63,296 nt of DNA, from assembly GCF_005765165.1 (NCBI RefSeq), contig NZ_VCIW01000030.1:1-63296 (forward strand), written 5' to 3'. Below are positions 8,527-16,708 of the stretch, in pieces. The notes beneath the pieces were generated by a model. The model saw only the letters and a list, made by a program, of their open reading frames with translations. It was not told the DNA's origin and did no database searches. The number at the start of each line of letters is the position of its first letter. Within the stretch, counting starts at the first letter, position 1. Made by a program: the position numbers and the translations under genes. Origin of the DNA: Paenibacillus antri (GTDB taxonomy: Bacteria; Bacillota; Bacilli; Paenibacillales; YIM-B00363).

Positions 8527-9288
8527 CTAATACCCCAACGACGCACCGCCGTCCACCGGCAGCGCGACGCCGGTGACGAACCCGGCATCGTCGCAGGCCA
8601 AATACAGCGCGGCTCTCGCGATTTCCTCCGGCGTCGCGCAGCGGCCAAGCGGATGCATCTCCTCCAGCGCACGCGACGCCGCGGCCGGATCCGGCTGCCG
8701 CTCCACCCAATCCTCCAGCAGCGGCGTCATGACGCCGGCCGGGCAGATGCAGTTGACCCGGACGCCGTCCGCGGCGTAATCGAGCGCGAGCGACTTCGTC
8801 AGCGCGATGACCGCCCCTTTGCTGGCCGAGTACACCGGGTTGTTCCGTTGTCCGAGCAATCCGTTCAAGGAGGCCAGGTTGACGATCGAGCCCCGGCGTC
8901 TCCGCAGCTCGGAAATGCACGCTTTCGTCGTCAAGAAGACGCTCTTGACGTTACTATCCATCACGCGCTGCCAATCGGCTTCCTCCACGTTCTCGAGCGG
9001 CCCCGGGAGGATGACCGACGCGTTGTTCACTACCGCGTCGATGGAGCCGAACGTATCGATCGTCGTTCGCGCAAGCTTCCGCACGTCCGCGTCCAACGAG
9101 ACGTCCGTTCGAACCGCGATCGCCCGACCGCCTCCCTCGTTAATTTCCCGCGCAACGCGGGCCGCGGCCGCTTCGTTCCGATCCGCGACGACGACGTTCG
9201 CGCCGCGGCTTGCGAACAGCGCCGCGATCGCTTCGCCGATGCCGGAGCCGGCGCCGGTCACGATCGCGGTTTTCCCGTCTAAACGCAT
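8527..9288 (-). CDS. SDR family dehydrogenase
   Basis: 253 residues, classical short-chain dehydrogenase length. Seen: cofactor motif TGAGSGIG (11-18), NNA (88-90), catalytic S140, Y153 and K157 in YSASKGA. D36 at the end of the second strand (VVVADRN) favours NAD over NADP. It sits 18 bp after the GntR regulator in the same direction and ahead of the enolase dehydratase. In oxidative sugar pathways such an SDR oxidises the free sugar (for example L-fucose) to a lactone; this is the natural reading here, but the sequence does not fix the substrate. Confidence 0.88.
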   Translation of the reverse strand: MRLDGKTAIVTGAGSGIGEAIAALFASRGANVVVADRNEAAAARVAREINEGGGRAIAVRTDVSLDADVRKLARTTIDTFGSIDAVVNNASVILPGPLENVEEADWQRVMDSNVKSVFLTTKACISELRRRRGSIVNLASLNGLLGQRNNPVYSASKGAVIALTKSLALDYAADGVRVNCICPAGVMTPLLEDWVERQPDPAAASRALEEMHPLGRCATPEEIARAALYLACDDAGFVTGVALPVDGGASLGY

Positions 9289-9306
9289 CCCTCAGCCCTC
9301 CCGTTC

Positions 9307-9984
9307 CTAGTCCTTGGTCTGCAGAAACCTCAAGTTCGTACGCTCCCGCGATCGTTCGATATGTTGCCGCATCGCGTCGGCGGCGCCGGCGGCGTGGCGC
9401 GCGGCGAGCCGCTCCACGATGCTCTGATGCTCGCGCCATTCCACGTCCGCATCGTCCATCTCGAGATGGAGCCGGATGAAGCCGAGATACCGTTCGATTC
9501 GTTCGATGTAACCCCTAACCGTCACGCGAAGATTCGCGTTGCCGCAATAATCGAGAATCGCGCCGTGCACCGATTCGTTCATCTCCGCCACGAACTTCAG
9601 CCGCCCTTCGGCCGCGTCCGGCAAGTCGCCGCGATGCGACGCCATGAAGCGCTCGAGCCGCGCCAACGCTTCGTCCGGAATGCGCGGCGAGGCTTTCTCC
9701 GCCGCGAGCGGCTCCAGCGCCAGCCGAATTTCGAACAGCTCGTTCAGGTCCTGTTCGCTCATGCCGTTAACGAACATGCCCTTGAAGGGCACGACGTGCA
9801 AATAGCCCTCCGACTGCAGCCGCGACAACGCCTCGCGAATCGGGATGTTGCTCACCTCGAGCGTCCGCGCCAGCTGATCGATGTTGACCTTCTCGCCGGA
9901 CTTCAGCCGGTTCGAGAGAATGTCTTCTTTAATCATGCGATAAATTTCGTCCGTTAGGTTAACTCTGCTGATTTTCCCGCTCAT
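9307..9984 (-). CDS. GntR family regulator, FCD subgroup
   Basis: 225 residues from the ATG at 9984, which has a GGTGGA 9 bases ahead; an upstream ATG at 10011 abuts the operator and lacks a ribosome binding site. Winged helix: LTDEIYRMIKEDILSNRLKS, then NIDQLARTLEVSNIPIREAL with the recognition helix. The C-terminal FCD domain carries the helical ligand-pocket pattern (NESVHGAI, later EHQSIVE and MRQHIERS) that binds acid sugars or carboxylates through a metal. It is first in a GntR-SDR unit, and a palindrome (10017-10028) in its own promoter recurs upstream of the enolase and of the GH95 gene, so it probably represses itself and these targets until an acid sugar binds. Confidence 0.9.
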   Translation of the reverse strand: MSGKISRVNLTDEIYRMIKEDILSNRLKSGEKVNIDQLARTLEVSNIPIREALSRLQSEGYLHVVPFKGMFVNGMSEQDLNELFEIRLALEPLAAEKASPRIPDEALARLERFMASHRGDLPDAAEGRLKFVAEMNESVHGAILDYCGNANLRVTVRGYIERIERYLGFIRLHLEMDDADVEWREHQSIVERLAARHAAGAADAMRQHIERSRERTNLRFLQTKD

Positions 9985-10016
9985 GCGAATCCGTCCACCG
10001 CCTTTCCACATAATAT

Positions 10017-10028
10017 ATCATGTATGAT
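10017..10028. promoter_or_regulatory. Predicted GntR operator, copy 2 (autoregulation)
   Basis: ATCATGTATGAT, 32 bp upstream of the GntR start codon. Matches copies at 8497 and 19065 base for base; the leftward context TATATCATGTATGATC is nearly shared. Position fits autorepression. Confidence 0.75.
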
Positions 10029-10090
10029 CGGCGGCGTACAGCGAAACCAGGCGCTCCGGCATGGCCAGGCGCCTGATTCGGTAACGTACG

Positions 10091-11761
10091 TTATTTCGCG
10101 GAAGCGTCGTACGCTTCTTGCAGAATTTCCAAGTAGCGATCGAGACCGAGATCCTTAAGCCCTTTGACGTACCCGTCCCAGTCCGCGTTCAGATCCTTGC
10201 TGCCGGTGACGAACTGCAGCGAGCTTTGCTCGATGTACTTCTTGATATTCGTCTGCAGCATGCTCAGCTCGTCGACTTGTTCCGGGTTAACCCAGACGGA
10301 CCACATCGGGAACAGCTCCTGCGGCTCGTGGCCTTGGTACAATAAGGTCGCCTGATACAGGCGGCGCTCGTAGTTCGCCGAGTCGTAGATGTCCGTGCCC
10401 TGCACCCAGCTGTCGCGGTATTCCTTCGGCATGTAGAAGTGGCCCATGCCGCTCCAGCCCGCGTTGCGAGGCTCTTCGCCTTCCTTGGCCGGAATCGGCT
10501 TTACCATCGGCTCGACGTCTTCCCCGAGCGCGGTGTCGCCCGGCGCCGGATCTTCCCAATCGATGCCCTTCATGCCGGACGCCGCGTTCGTTTGCCCTTC
10601 AGGCGTGTACATGTAATCGGCCAGCTTGATGAGCGCGATCTGCGCTTCCTTGCTCGCCTTGTTCGTAATGGCGAATTTCGCGCCCGGCGATACGCCGCCG
10701 GCGTCATGCGTCGCGAAGGAGCCGTGCGGACCCGTCAGCGGCGGGAGCGGATTATAGTGCGCCGAACGCTCGCCGTCGAGGTTAATGAAGATGGCGGGGT
10801 GCATGCCGGCGCCGGCGCCGAGAATTTCCGCGCCCGCGTTTTCGCCGATTTTCTTGAACGCTTCCGCGTTCTGCGTGAACGCGCCCGGGTCGATCAAGCC
10901 TTCGTCGTACAGCGACTTCGCGTACGCGAGGCCTTCCTTCCACTCCGGCTTGATCGCGGCGGACTCGACCTTGCCCCCGTTCAAGTTCAAGTAGTTCCGG
11001 TCGTCGTTGTACACGAATCCGTTCATGAGGAACGGCAGCACGCGCACCCCGAAGTCTTCCGTCGAACCGCTCAGCGCCACTTCGTCCGCTTGGCCGTTGC
11101 CGTTCGGATCCTGCGTCTTGAACGCCGTCAATACGTTCTTGAACTGTTCCGGCGTCGTCGGCATGTCGAGGTTCAGCTTTTCCAGCCAATCCGTATTGAT
11201 CCACATCTTGTTCGGATACGAGCAGTGGAAGCACTGCGAGTACGCGACGAGACCGTAGATGTTGCCGTCCGGCGCCGTGTTGAACGTCTTCAGCTCCGGA
11301 TTGGATTCCATCGCCGCCTTGATGTTCGGAGCGTACTGATCGATCAAGTCGTTGAGCGGCACGAGCACGCCTTGTTGACCGTATTTCAGAACGTCCGCTT
11401 GGGAAAATTGATCGATGTACGCCGTCAGAATATAAGCGTCCGGATAGTCGCCGCTCGCGAGCGAGATTTGGCGCTTCTCCTTCGCTCCGTCCGACGGGAT
11501 CGTCTGCCAATCGAACGTAATGCCGAACATCTCCTCGGCATGCTTCGTGAACTTGTTCGTCGCGAGGTCGATGCCTTGCTCCTGCACCGCGAACACACTG
11601 ATCTCTACCGGTCCCGCGGACGTCTCCGTCGGCGCTTCCGAACCCGTCGGCGGCTCCGCCGCGGGACCCTCCGCCGCGTTCGAGCCGCCGTTCGAGCATG
11701 CGGCCAAGACGACGCTCAATGCCATTACGATCGAAAATAACCCGAGTCCAACCTTCTTCAC
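10091..11761 (-). CDS. Extracellular sugar-binding lipoprotein (LplA/LipO type)
   Basis: 556 residues, GTG start at 11761 after AAGGGGAG. A signal peptide ends in lipobox VVLAAC (C22), followed by a Ser/Gly/Glu-rich linker, then a long family-1-type binding protein of the larger ~550-residue class typical of Paenibacillus oligosaccharide importers. It is downstream of the two permeases (12810 and 11879) in the same direction, so the importer is permease-permease-binding protein. No ATPase is encoded nearby. The adjoining GH95 fucosidase and membrane-bound AraC regulator suggest a fucosylated or other plant/mucin oligosaccharide ligand (inference). Confidence 0.92.
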   Translation of the reverse strand: MKKVGLGLFSIVMALSVVLAACSNGGSNAAEGPAAEPPTGSEAPTETSAGPVEISVFAVQEQGIDLATNKFTKHAEEMFGITFDWQTIPSDGAKEKRQISLASGDYPDAYILTAYIDQFSQADVLKYGQQGVLVPLNDLIDQYAPNIKAAMESNPELKTFNTAPDGNIYGLVAYSQCFHCSYPNKMWINTDWLEKLNLDMPTTPEQFKNVLTAFKTQDPNGNGQADEVALSGSTEDFGVRVLPFLMNGFVYNDDRNYLNLNGGKVESAAIKPEWKEGLAYAKSLYDEGLIDPGAFTQNAEAFKKIGENAGAEILGAGAGMHPAIFINLDGERSAHYNPLPPLTGPHGSFATHDAGGVSPGAKFAITNKASKEAQIALIKLADYMYTPEGQTNAASGMKGIDWEDPAPGDTALGEDVEPMVKPIPAKEGEEPRNAGWSGMGHFYMPKEYRDSWVQGTDIYDSANYERRLYQATLLYQGHEPQELFPMWSVWVNPEQVDELSMLQTNIKKYIEQSSLQFVTGSKDLNADWDGYVKGLKDLGLDRYLEILQEAYDASAK

Positions 11762-11878
11762 TGGGTAACGCTCCCCTTTCGATTTCGGATTCCATTATAC
11801 CCCTTTTTTCCCGATCCATCTTCGGCCGGCTACATCGTCCTCACCACCTTGCCGTCGCCGCGCCCCATATTCCGGACC

Positions 11879-12793
11879 TTATCCCTTCACGGAGCCGACC
11901 AGCATGCCTTGCACGAAATACCGCTGCACGAACGGATAGATGAGCAGCACCGGCAGCGTCGCCACGACGATCAAGGAATACTTCAGCAGCTCCGCGAGCT
12001 GCGCCCGCTCCACCTGAATGCTCGGGTCCATGACGCCCGCGCTGTTGTTCTGGATAATGATGCTTCGCAGCACGAGCTGGAGCGGATACAGCTTATCCGA
12101 CTTCAGATAAATGAGGGCGTCGAAATACGCGTTCCACTGGCCGACGGCGTACATGAGCACCAGCACGGCCAAGATCGGCTTCGAGAGCGGCAGCACGACG
12201 CTCGTCAAGAAGTGCCAGTCGCTGCAGCCGTCGATCTCGCTCGCTTCGAACAACTCGTTCGGTATCGTCGCTTGGAAGAACGTCCGCGCGATAATGACCT
12301 GCCATACCCATATCGCGTTCGGAACGAGGAGCGCCCAGCGCGTGTCGATCAGCCCCAGCTCCCTCACGACGAGATACGTCGGGATGAGACCGCCGCCGAA
12401 CAGCATCGTGAACGCGATGAACGCCATGAGGCCGTTCCGTCCGAAGAACGTCGTTCGCGACAAGGGATACGCCAGCATGACCGTCAGCGTCACGCTGATC
12501 AACGTGCCGGCCGCCGTATAAAACAGCGAATTGCCGTAGCTTCGCATAATTTGCGGCGTGCTCAGCACCGTCTCGAAGCCCCGGAAGGAGATGTCGACGG
12601 GCCAAAGCCACACTTGTCCGGACGTCACCGCGGACGGGCTGCTGATCGAGCTGCTGAGAATGTACACGAGCGGATATAGTACGATGACGAGCACGATCGT
12701 CAGAATCGTGTAAATGACGGCCATGAACAGCCTGTCGCCCGCCGATTCGCGGATCGCCCGCTTCGTACTCGTCGTTGTTGTCGTCAATTCCAT
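11879..12793 (-). CDS. Carbohydrate ABC transporter permease (LplC type)
   Basis: 304 residues with about six membrane segments (ILTIVLVIVLYPLVYILSSS, LISVTLTVMLAYPLSRT, GLMAFIAFTMLFGGGLIPTY and others). The EAA loop that docks the ATPase is visible as ELFEASEIDGCSDWHFLTSV. The C-terminus FVQRYFVQGMLVGSVKG is typical of CUT1 MalG-like subunits. It starts 16 bp after the stop of the partner permease and precedes the binding-protein gene by 117 bp. Confidence 0.93.
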   Translation of the reverse strand: MELTTTTTSTKRAIRESAGDRLFMAVIYTILTIVLVIVLYPLVYILSSSISSPSAVTSGQVWLWPVDISFRGFETVLSTPQIMRSYGNSLFYTAAGTLISVTLTVMLAYPLSRTTFFGRNGLMAFIAFTMLFGGGLIPTYLVVRELGLIDTRWALLVPNAIWVWQVIIARTFFQATIPNELFEASEIDGCSDWHFLTSVVLPLSKPILAVLVLMYAVGQWNAYFDALIYLKSDKLYPLQLVLRSIIIQNNSAGVMDPSIQVERAQLAELLKYSLIVVATLPVLLIYPFVQRYFVQGMLVGSVKG

Positions 12794-12809
12794 AGGTGTC
12801 TGCCCCTTC

Positions 12810-13742
12810 CTACCAGATGCTGGTGTTCGATATGCGCTTCGCTAATCCGTTCACCAGCGCGAGCAGGACGAGATTGATGACGGAATTGAACAAGCCCACC
12901 GCCGTCGCGAAGCTGTAGTTCGCGTTCAGCAGCCCGACGCTGTAGACGTATGTCGCGATGACTTCCGACGTCGCGAGGTTCAGCGAGTTTTGCAGCAAAT
13001 AAATCTTCTCGAAGCCGACCGACATGACGCTGCCGACGTTCAGAATCAAAATGATCGTAATCGTCGGCAGAATGCCGGGCAGGTCGACGTGGATGATTTT
13101 CTGCAGCCGGGACGCGCCGTCCACCTTCGCCGCCTCGTATAACGTCGGATCGATGCCCGCGAGCGCGGCCAAATAAATGACCGCCGCATATCCGGCCGTC
13201 TGCCAGACGTCGGACCAGACGTAGATCGATCGGAAGAAGCCCGGCTCCCCGAGGAAATTGATCGATTCCAGCCCCAACTGCTGCAGCGCGATGTTGGCGA
13301 ACCCGAGCCTCGGCGCGAGGAACAGCATAATGATCGACACCATAACGACGGTGGAGATGAAGTACGGCGCGAACGTAACGAGCTGCACGGCCTTCTTGAA
13401 GCGGGCGCTGCGCACTTCGTTCAACATGAGCGCCAGCAAAATCGGGATCGGAAATCCCGCCAGCAACAAATAGAAGCTCAGAAACAGCGTGTTCTTCACG
13501 AGCGTCCAAAACATCGGATTGTCGAAGAACAAATTGAAATGCTTCCACCCGACCCACCGGCTGCCCCAGATCCCTTTCATGACGTTGTAATCCTTAAAGG
13601 CCAACGCCGCGTTCGCCATCGGGTAATATTTGAAAATCAGAAAATACAGCACCGGCGGCAGCACGAGAATGTACAATTGCCAATGCGTTCGAAAGCTTCT
13701 CACGGCTTGCCCCCATAACCCTTGCAGAACGATCCCTCCCAA
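12810..13742 (-). CDS. Carbohydrate ABC transporter permease (LplB type)
   Basis: 310 residues from a TTG at 13742; a GTG at 13703 with GGGGG upstream gives the shorter start HWQLYILVLPPVLYF that is usual for LplB and may be the real one. About six membrane segments, EAA loop LYEAAKVDGASRLQKIIHVD. This is the first gene of the importer. A cre-like site sits just upstream at 13763-13776. The partner permease follows after 16 bp. Confidence 0.92.
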   Translation of the reverse strand: MGGIVLQGLWGQAVRSFRTHWQLYILVLPPVLYFLIFKYYPMANAALAFKDYNVMKGIWGSRWVGWKHFNLFFDNPMFWTLVKNTLFLSFYLLLAGFPIPILLALMLNEVRSARFKKAVQLVTFAPYFISTVVMVSIIMLFLAPRLGFANIALQQLGLESINFLGEPGFFRSIYVWSDVWQTAGYAAVIYLAALAGIDPTLYEAAKVDGASRLQKIIHVDLPGILPTITIILILNVGSVMSVGFEKIYLLQNSLNLATSEVIATYVYSVGLLNANYSFATAVGLFNSVINLVLLALVNGLAKRISNTSIW

Positions 13743-13762
13743 CGAATCACCGATGTAGTAGG

Positions 13763-13776
13763 CTGACAGCGCTTAC
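13763..13776 (-). promoter_or_regulatory. cre-like site upstream of the importer operon
   Basis: Reading leftwards GTAAGCGCTGTCAG, 13 of 14 positions of the CcpA consensus TGWAANCGNTNWCA when the preceding base is included. The same 14 bases occur upstream of the membrane-bound AraC regulator at 16270-16284, at the same distance from the start codon (about 20 bp). Confidence 0.6.
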
Positions 13777-13909
13777 TTCTGGCATTGATCATAGTCGATC
13801 GCTAGTGCCGTCCGTAAGGTACATTTCCGGTTTTCGACGTACCATAACGCCGATTTTCGGGGTCCATCTCTTCCTAAGAACGGCCAAAGTTCCGATGGGG
13901 GAAAAGGAA

Positions 13910-13935
13910 AGCGCCCCCCGGTTACGGGAGGCGCT
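13910..13935 (-). terminator. Terminator of the AraC-type sensor regulator gene
   Basis: An 11-bp stem with one mismatch (AGCGCC..CCCG / CGGGAGGCGCT) and a GTTA loop, followed leftwards by TTTCCTTTT. It lies 23 bp past the stop codon at 13958. Confidence 0.75.
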
Positions 13936-13957
13936 GAAATGGGCCGCGATTCGACTG

Positions 13958-16249
13958 TCAATTTTCTACGGATTGCCGATAGGCGCTCGGGGACACGCCC
14001 GTCACGCGCTTGAACGCCCGACGGAACGAATGCGAGCTGTTATATCCGACGAGCGACGCGATCTCGTCGATCGTGTGGGCGCTCTCCTTCAACAGCTCGA
14101 CCGCCCGGTCCATGCGCACCTGCTCCAGATGATCGGACAAGTTCGTGCCCGTCACCTCCTTGAACAGCTGCGAGATGTATTTCTCCGGCCGCTCGACCCG
14201 CTCCGCGATCCGGTACAACGTCAGTTCCGCATCGGAATATCGCTCGCCGACGAACGACTTGATCTGCTCGACGATCTTGACGTGCATGTCGTTCTTCTTG
14301 CTGGCGATCGTATGACACATCGTCTCCATGACGGCGTCGACCTCCGCTTGGAACGCATCGAGCGATTCGGTCGATTGCAGCGCGAGGATCCGGGCTTTGA
14401 CGTCGACCGAGGCCTCGGATTCCTGGAACGTCTTCTGGTCGAGCAGCTTCAGCAGCGTGCCCTTGATTTCTAACGCGAGCTGGTGTTTCATCTCGGGCGA
14501 CAGCTCGCGGACGTCCTTGTTCTCGCTCACGATCATCCGAACGATACGCTTCGCCTCTTCGAGCTCTCCTGCGCGGATCGTACCGAGGAGACGCAGCTCC
14601 ACGTCGAGCGGATAATAGTACGTATCGCTTTCGGGCTTCGTCTCGCCGTACCAGACGACGGATTTGTCGTTCGTCCGCGTCGGGTCGACGCGTTCGAGCG
14701 CCAGCTTCGCCTGCTCGTACGCGAGGCTGACGTCCGTGATCGACGCGAACGGATTGCCGACCGCGGCGAAGACGGAAATTTTGTACTCGCGGAAGAGCAG
14801 CTCGGACAGATGCCGGAACAGCGCATCCGCTTGATCGCGGTCGAACGCGCCTTCGCTTCCTTCTTCGGAAAACAGCATCACGACGGATTTGTCCGCGCCC
14901 AACTCGGTGATCGGAACCGGACCGGCCAGATCGAGCATCGCCTGCTTCAGGATGAGACGCGCCGCGCTCAGCTCGTTCAACACCTCGACGTCGTTCATCC
15001 CGGAGTAGCCGTTGATCTGCACGATGCCGACGAACCCCGCGTTGCCGCCTAAGCCGGCGCCCGATTGCACCGCCGCGGCGACGATCTCCTCGCGCGACTG
15101 GAATTCGCCGGCGATCAGACGCTTGTAGAACGCGTCGCGGACGAGCGGCTGCTGCCGGCGAAGCTCCGATTCGAGCTTACGGTTGTTCGTAATCATCTCG
15201 GCGATGTTGCCTTGCAGGAAGTCGAACGCGTTGCGTCCGGTTTTCGCTTCCTGCCCGAAGACGGTGAGCATCCGGTGGATCGGCGCGCTGTTGCGGTAGG
15301 CAAGCGCCAATCCGACCAACAGTCCGGCGAACAGGGCGATGCCCGTCACGGTCCACGTAATCGACTTGATTTTGTTCGCGTTCTCGAGCAGCGCCTCCCT
15401 CGGGATGCCCGCCTGGTACACCCAGCCGTTCTTCTCGGATCGGATCGTGATGACGAGATCGTCTTCGTAAAATTGGCTGATCCGGCCCGCGTCGAAACGC
15501 GAATCCGCCGCCATCGCCGCGACCGCCGACTCTTCGATGCCAGTCAAGCTGACGACGCCGCCTTGCTCGTCGCCGACGCGAACCCAGCCGCCGTACCTGT
15601 CGGTGATACCGGACAATAGACTCGCGATCGCGGCTTCGTCGATGACGACGACGACGACCGCGGGCGACGTGTCGTGGAAGCTGTCGAGCGGAAGCGATTG
15701 CATGTACGTAATGACGGACGTGCGCTGCGTGCCAGAGACGAATTCCTTCAGCGGGATCAGCTCGCTTCGGTGCGTCGCGTCGAGCACCTGCTCCCGCCAT
15801 TCCTCGAACGGGAGATCGGCGTAATGATAGATCGCGTAGTAATGCTCCGGTCGGAAGTACGCGGAGCCCGGCGCTAATACGACGTTGTAGTTCTGAAGGT
15901 AAATGAAGAAATGCCGCAGGAAATCGTTCGTTTGGCCGACGGCGGTGACGTCGCGCATCATTTTCCAAATGCCGTAGACGTTGACGCTCTCTTGGGTCGC
16001 CCTCTCGTTGATCAGCACGGCGAGGTCCTGGTTGATCGCAAGCTGCCTGGTGAGCCCTTCTACCTCCGCCATCCGGCGTTCCAACAATTCTTTGCTTTTC
16101 TGCAGCTGCGTAACGCTGTTCTCGATCGACACCGACGTCGTGACGTTGATCGAGGTGCGGTAGGACATGTAGCCGGCGATGCTCGGAATGGCGAGAATGA
16201 CTAAATAGGAGATAAGAAAATTGCGGAACACCTTCGTATGTCTGAACAT
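13958..16249 (-). CDS. Membrane-bound AraC family regulator with extracellular sensor (YesS-like)
   Basis: 763 residues from the ATG at 16249, preceded by AGAGGGGGCAAGTGC. Domains: a first membrane helix (FLISYLVILAIPSIAGYM, ~12-29), an extracellular Cache-like sensor of about 250 residues, a second helix (WTVTGIALFAGLLVGLALAY), a cytoplasmic linker region, and a C-terminal AraC double helix-turn-helix ending HSFRRAFKRVTGVSPSAYR. This architecture is common in Paenibacillus next to sugar importers and senses extracellular or binding-protein-bound sugar. The frame stays open upstream through a 51-bp repeat array to 16630, but that extension is repeat-derived and I do not regard it as coding. 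A perfect cre site lies 21 bp upstream of the start. Confidence 0.9.
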   Translation of the reverse strand: MFRHTKVFRNFLISYLVILAIPSIAGYMSYRTSINVTTSVSIENSVTQLQKSKELLERRMAEVEGLTRQLAINQDLAVLINERATQESVNVYGIWKMMRDVTAVGQTNDFLRHFFIYLQNYNVVLAPGSAYFRPEHYYAIYHYADLPFEEWREQVLDATHRSELIPLKEFVSGTQRTSVITYMQSLPLDSFHDTSPAVVVVVIDEAAIASLLSGITDRYGGWVRVGDEQGGVVSLTGIEESAVAAMAADSRFDAGRISQFYEDDLVITIRSEKNGWVYQAGIPREALLENANKIKSITWTVTGIALFAGLLVGLALAYRNSAPIHRMLTVFGQEAKTGRNAFDFLQGNIAEMITNNRKLESELRRQQPLVRDAFYKRLIAGEFQSREEIVAAAVQSGAGLGGNAGFVGIVQINGYSGMNDVEVLNELSAARLILKQAMLDLAGPVPITELGADKSVVMLFSEEGSEGAFDRDQADALFRHLSELLFREYKISVFAAVGNPFASITDVSLAYEQAKLALERVDPTRTNDKSVVWYGETKPESDTYYYPLDVELRLLGTIRAGELEEAKRIVRMIVSENKDVRELSPEMKHQLALEIKGTLLKLLDQKTFQESEASVDVKARILALQSTESLDAFQAEVDAVMETMCHTIASKKNDMHVKIVEQIKSFVGERYSDAELTLYRIAERVERPEKYISQLFKEVTGTNLSDHLEQVRMDRAVELLKESAHTIDEIASLVGYNSSHSFRRAFKRVTGVSPSAYRQSVEN

Positions 16250-16269
16250 GCACTTGCCCCCTCTTCCAT

Positions 16270-16283
16270 TGTAAGCGCTGTCA
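16270..16283 (-). promoter_or_regulatory. cre-like site upstream of the sensor regulator
   Basis: TGTAAGCGCTGTCA matches the CcpA consensus TGWAANCGNTNWCA at every defined position. It lies 21 bp before the ATG at 16249, which would suit a roadblock or promoter-overlap mechanism of glucose repression. Confidence 0.65.
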
Positions 16284-16330
16284 GTCACTCGAATGGAATA
16301 CCTCCTATTATAGCAGGATCCGCACACCGC

Positions 16331-16380
16331 CGAAATATTAAGAGCAACCTCGAGCGTACTAGATTCCGCCGAAGTTGCTC
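16331..16380 (-). terminator. Terminator-like hairpin after repeat array 1
   Basis: Stem GAGCAACCTCG (16342-16352) with CGAAGTTGCTC (16370-16380), 11 bp with one mismatch, 17-base loop, followed leftwards by TTAATATTT. This is the first terminator-like structure downstream of the GH95 gene, so the repeat array lies inside the probable transcript. Confidence 0.5.
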
Positions 16381-16411
16381 TCGTATGTTGTCGCGCTGCC
16401 GGCCTTCGCCG

Positions 16412-16661
16412 CCGCTTTAAGCTCATATTCGCGCTTAGAAGCGGAATTTTCCGCTTATCTCCCCGCTTTAAGCTCACATTCGCGCTTAGAAGCGGAATTT
16501 TCCGTCCATCTCCCCGCTTTAAGCTCGTATTCGCGCTTAGAAGCGGAATTTTCCGCCCATCTCCCCGCTTTAAGCTCGTATTCGCGCTTAGAAGCGGAAT
16601 TTTCCGCTTATCTCCCCGCTTTAAGCTCACATTTGCGCTTAGAAGCGGAATTTTCCGCCTA
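16412..16661. repeat. Tandem 51-bp hairpin repeat array 1 (five copies)
   Basis: Copies begin at 16412, 16463, 16514, 16565 and 16616, exactly 51 bp apart; the last is slightly truncated. Each holds a strong hairpin AGCGGAA-TT-TTCCGCT and a smaller CGCTT-AG-AAGCG and GCTT-T-AAGC. Differences are single bases, mostly in two short variable spots (for example CATATT, CACATT, CGTATT). It lies 48 bp past the stop codon of the GH95 gene and upstream of a terminator-like hairpin. All units read open in some frames because 51 is a multiple of 3, but without codon-like conservation. It is not a CRISPR: the whole unit is conserved, with no unique spacers. Confidence 0.92.
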
Positions 16662-16708
16662 TGCGCCTGCCCCGTACAACCGACACGGCAGCGGCGCCGC
16701 CGGATGCG

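Noticed and set aside
8161-9282. 373-codon plus-strand open frame opposite the SDR gene
   Set aside because: Shadow frame; composition is Arg/His-rich and lacks domains.
16250-16630. N-terminal extension of the AraC-type sensor regulator through the repeat array
   Set aside because: The frame is open only because the unit is 51 bp; it has no ribosome binding site, the repeat is hairpin-rich, and a clear start with a good site lies at 16249 followed by a proper membrane helix.
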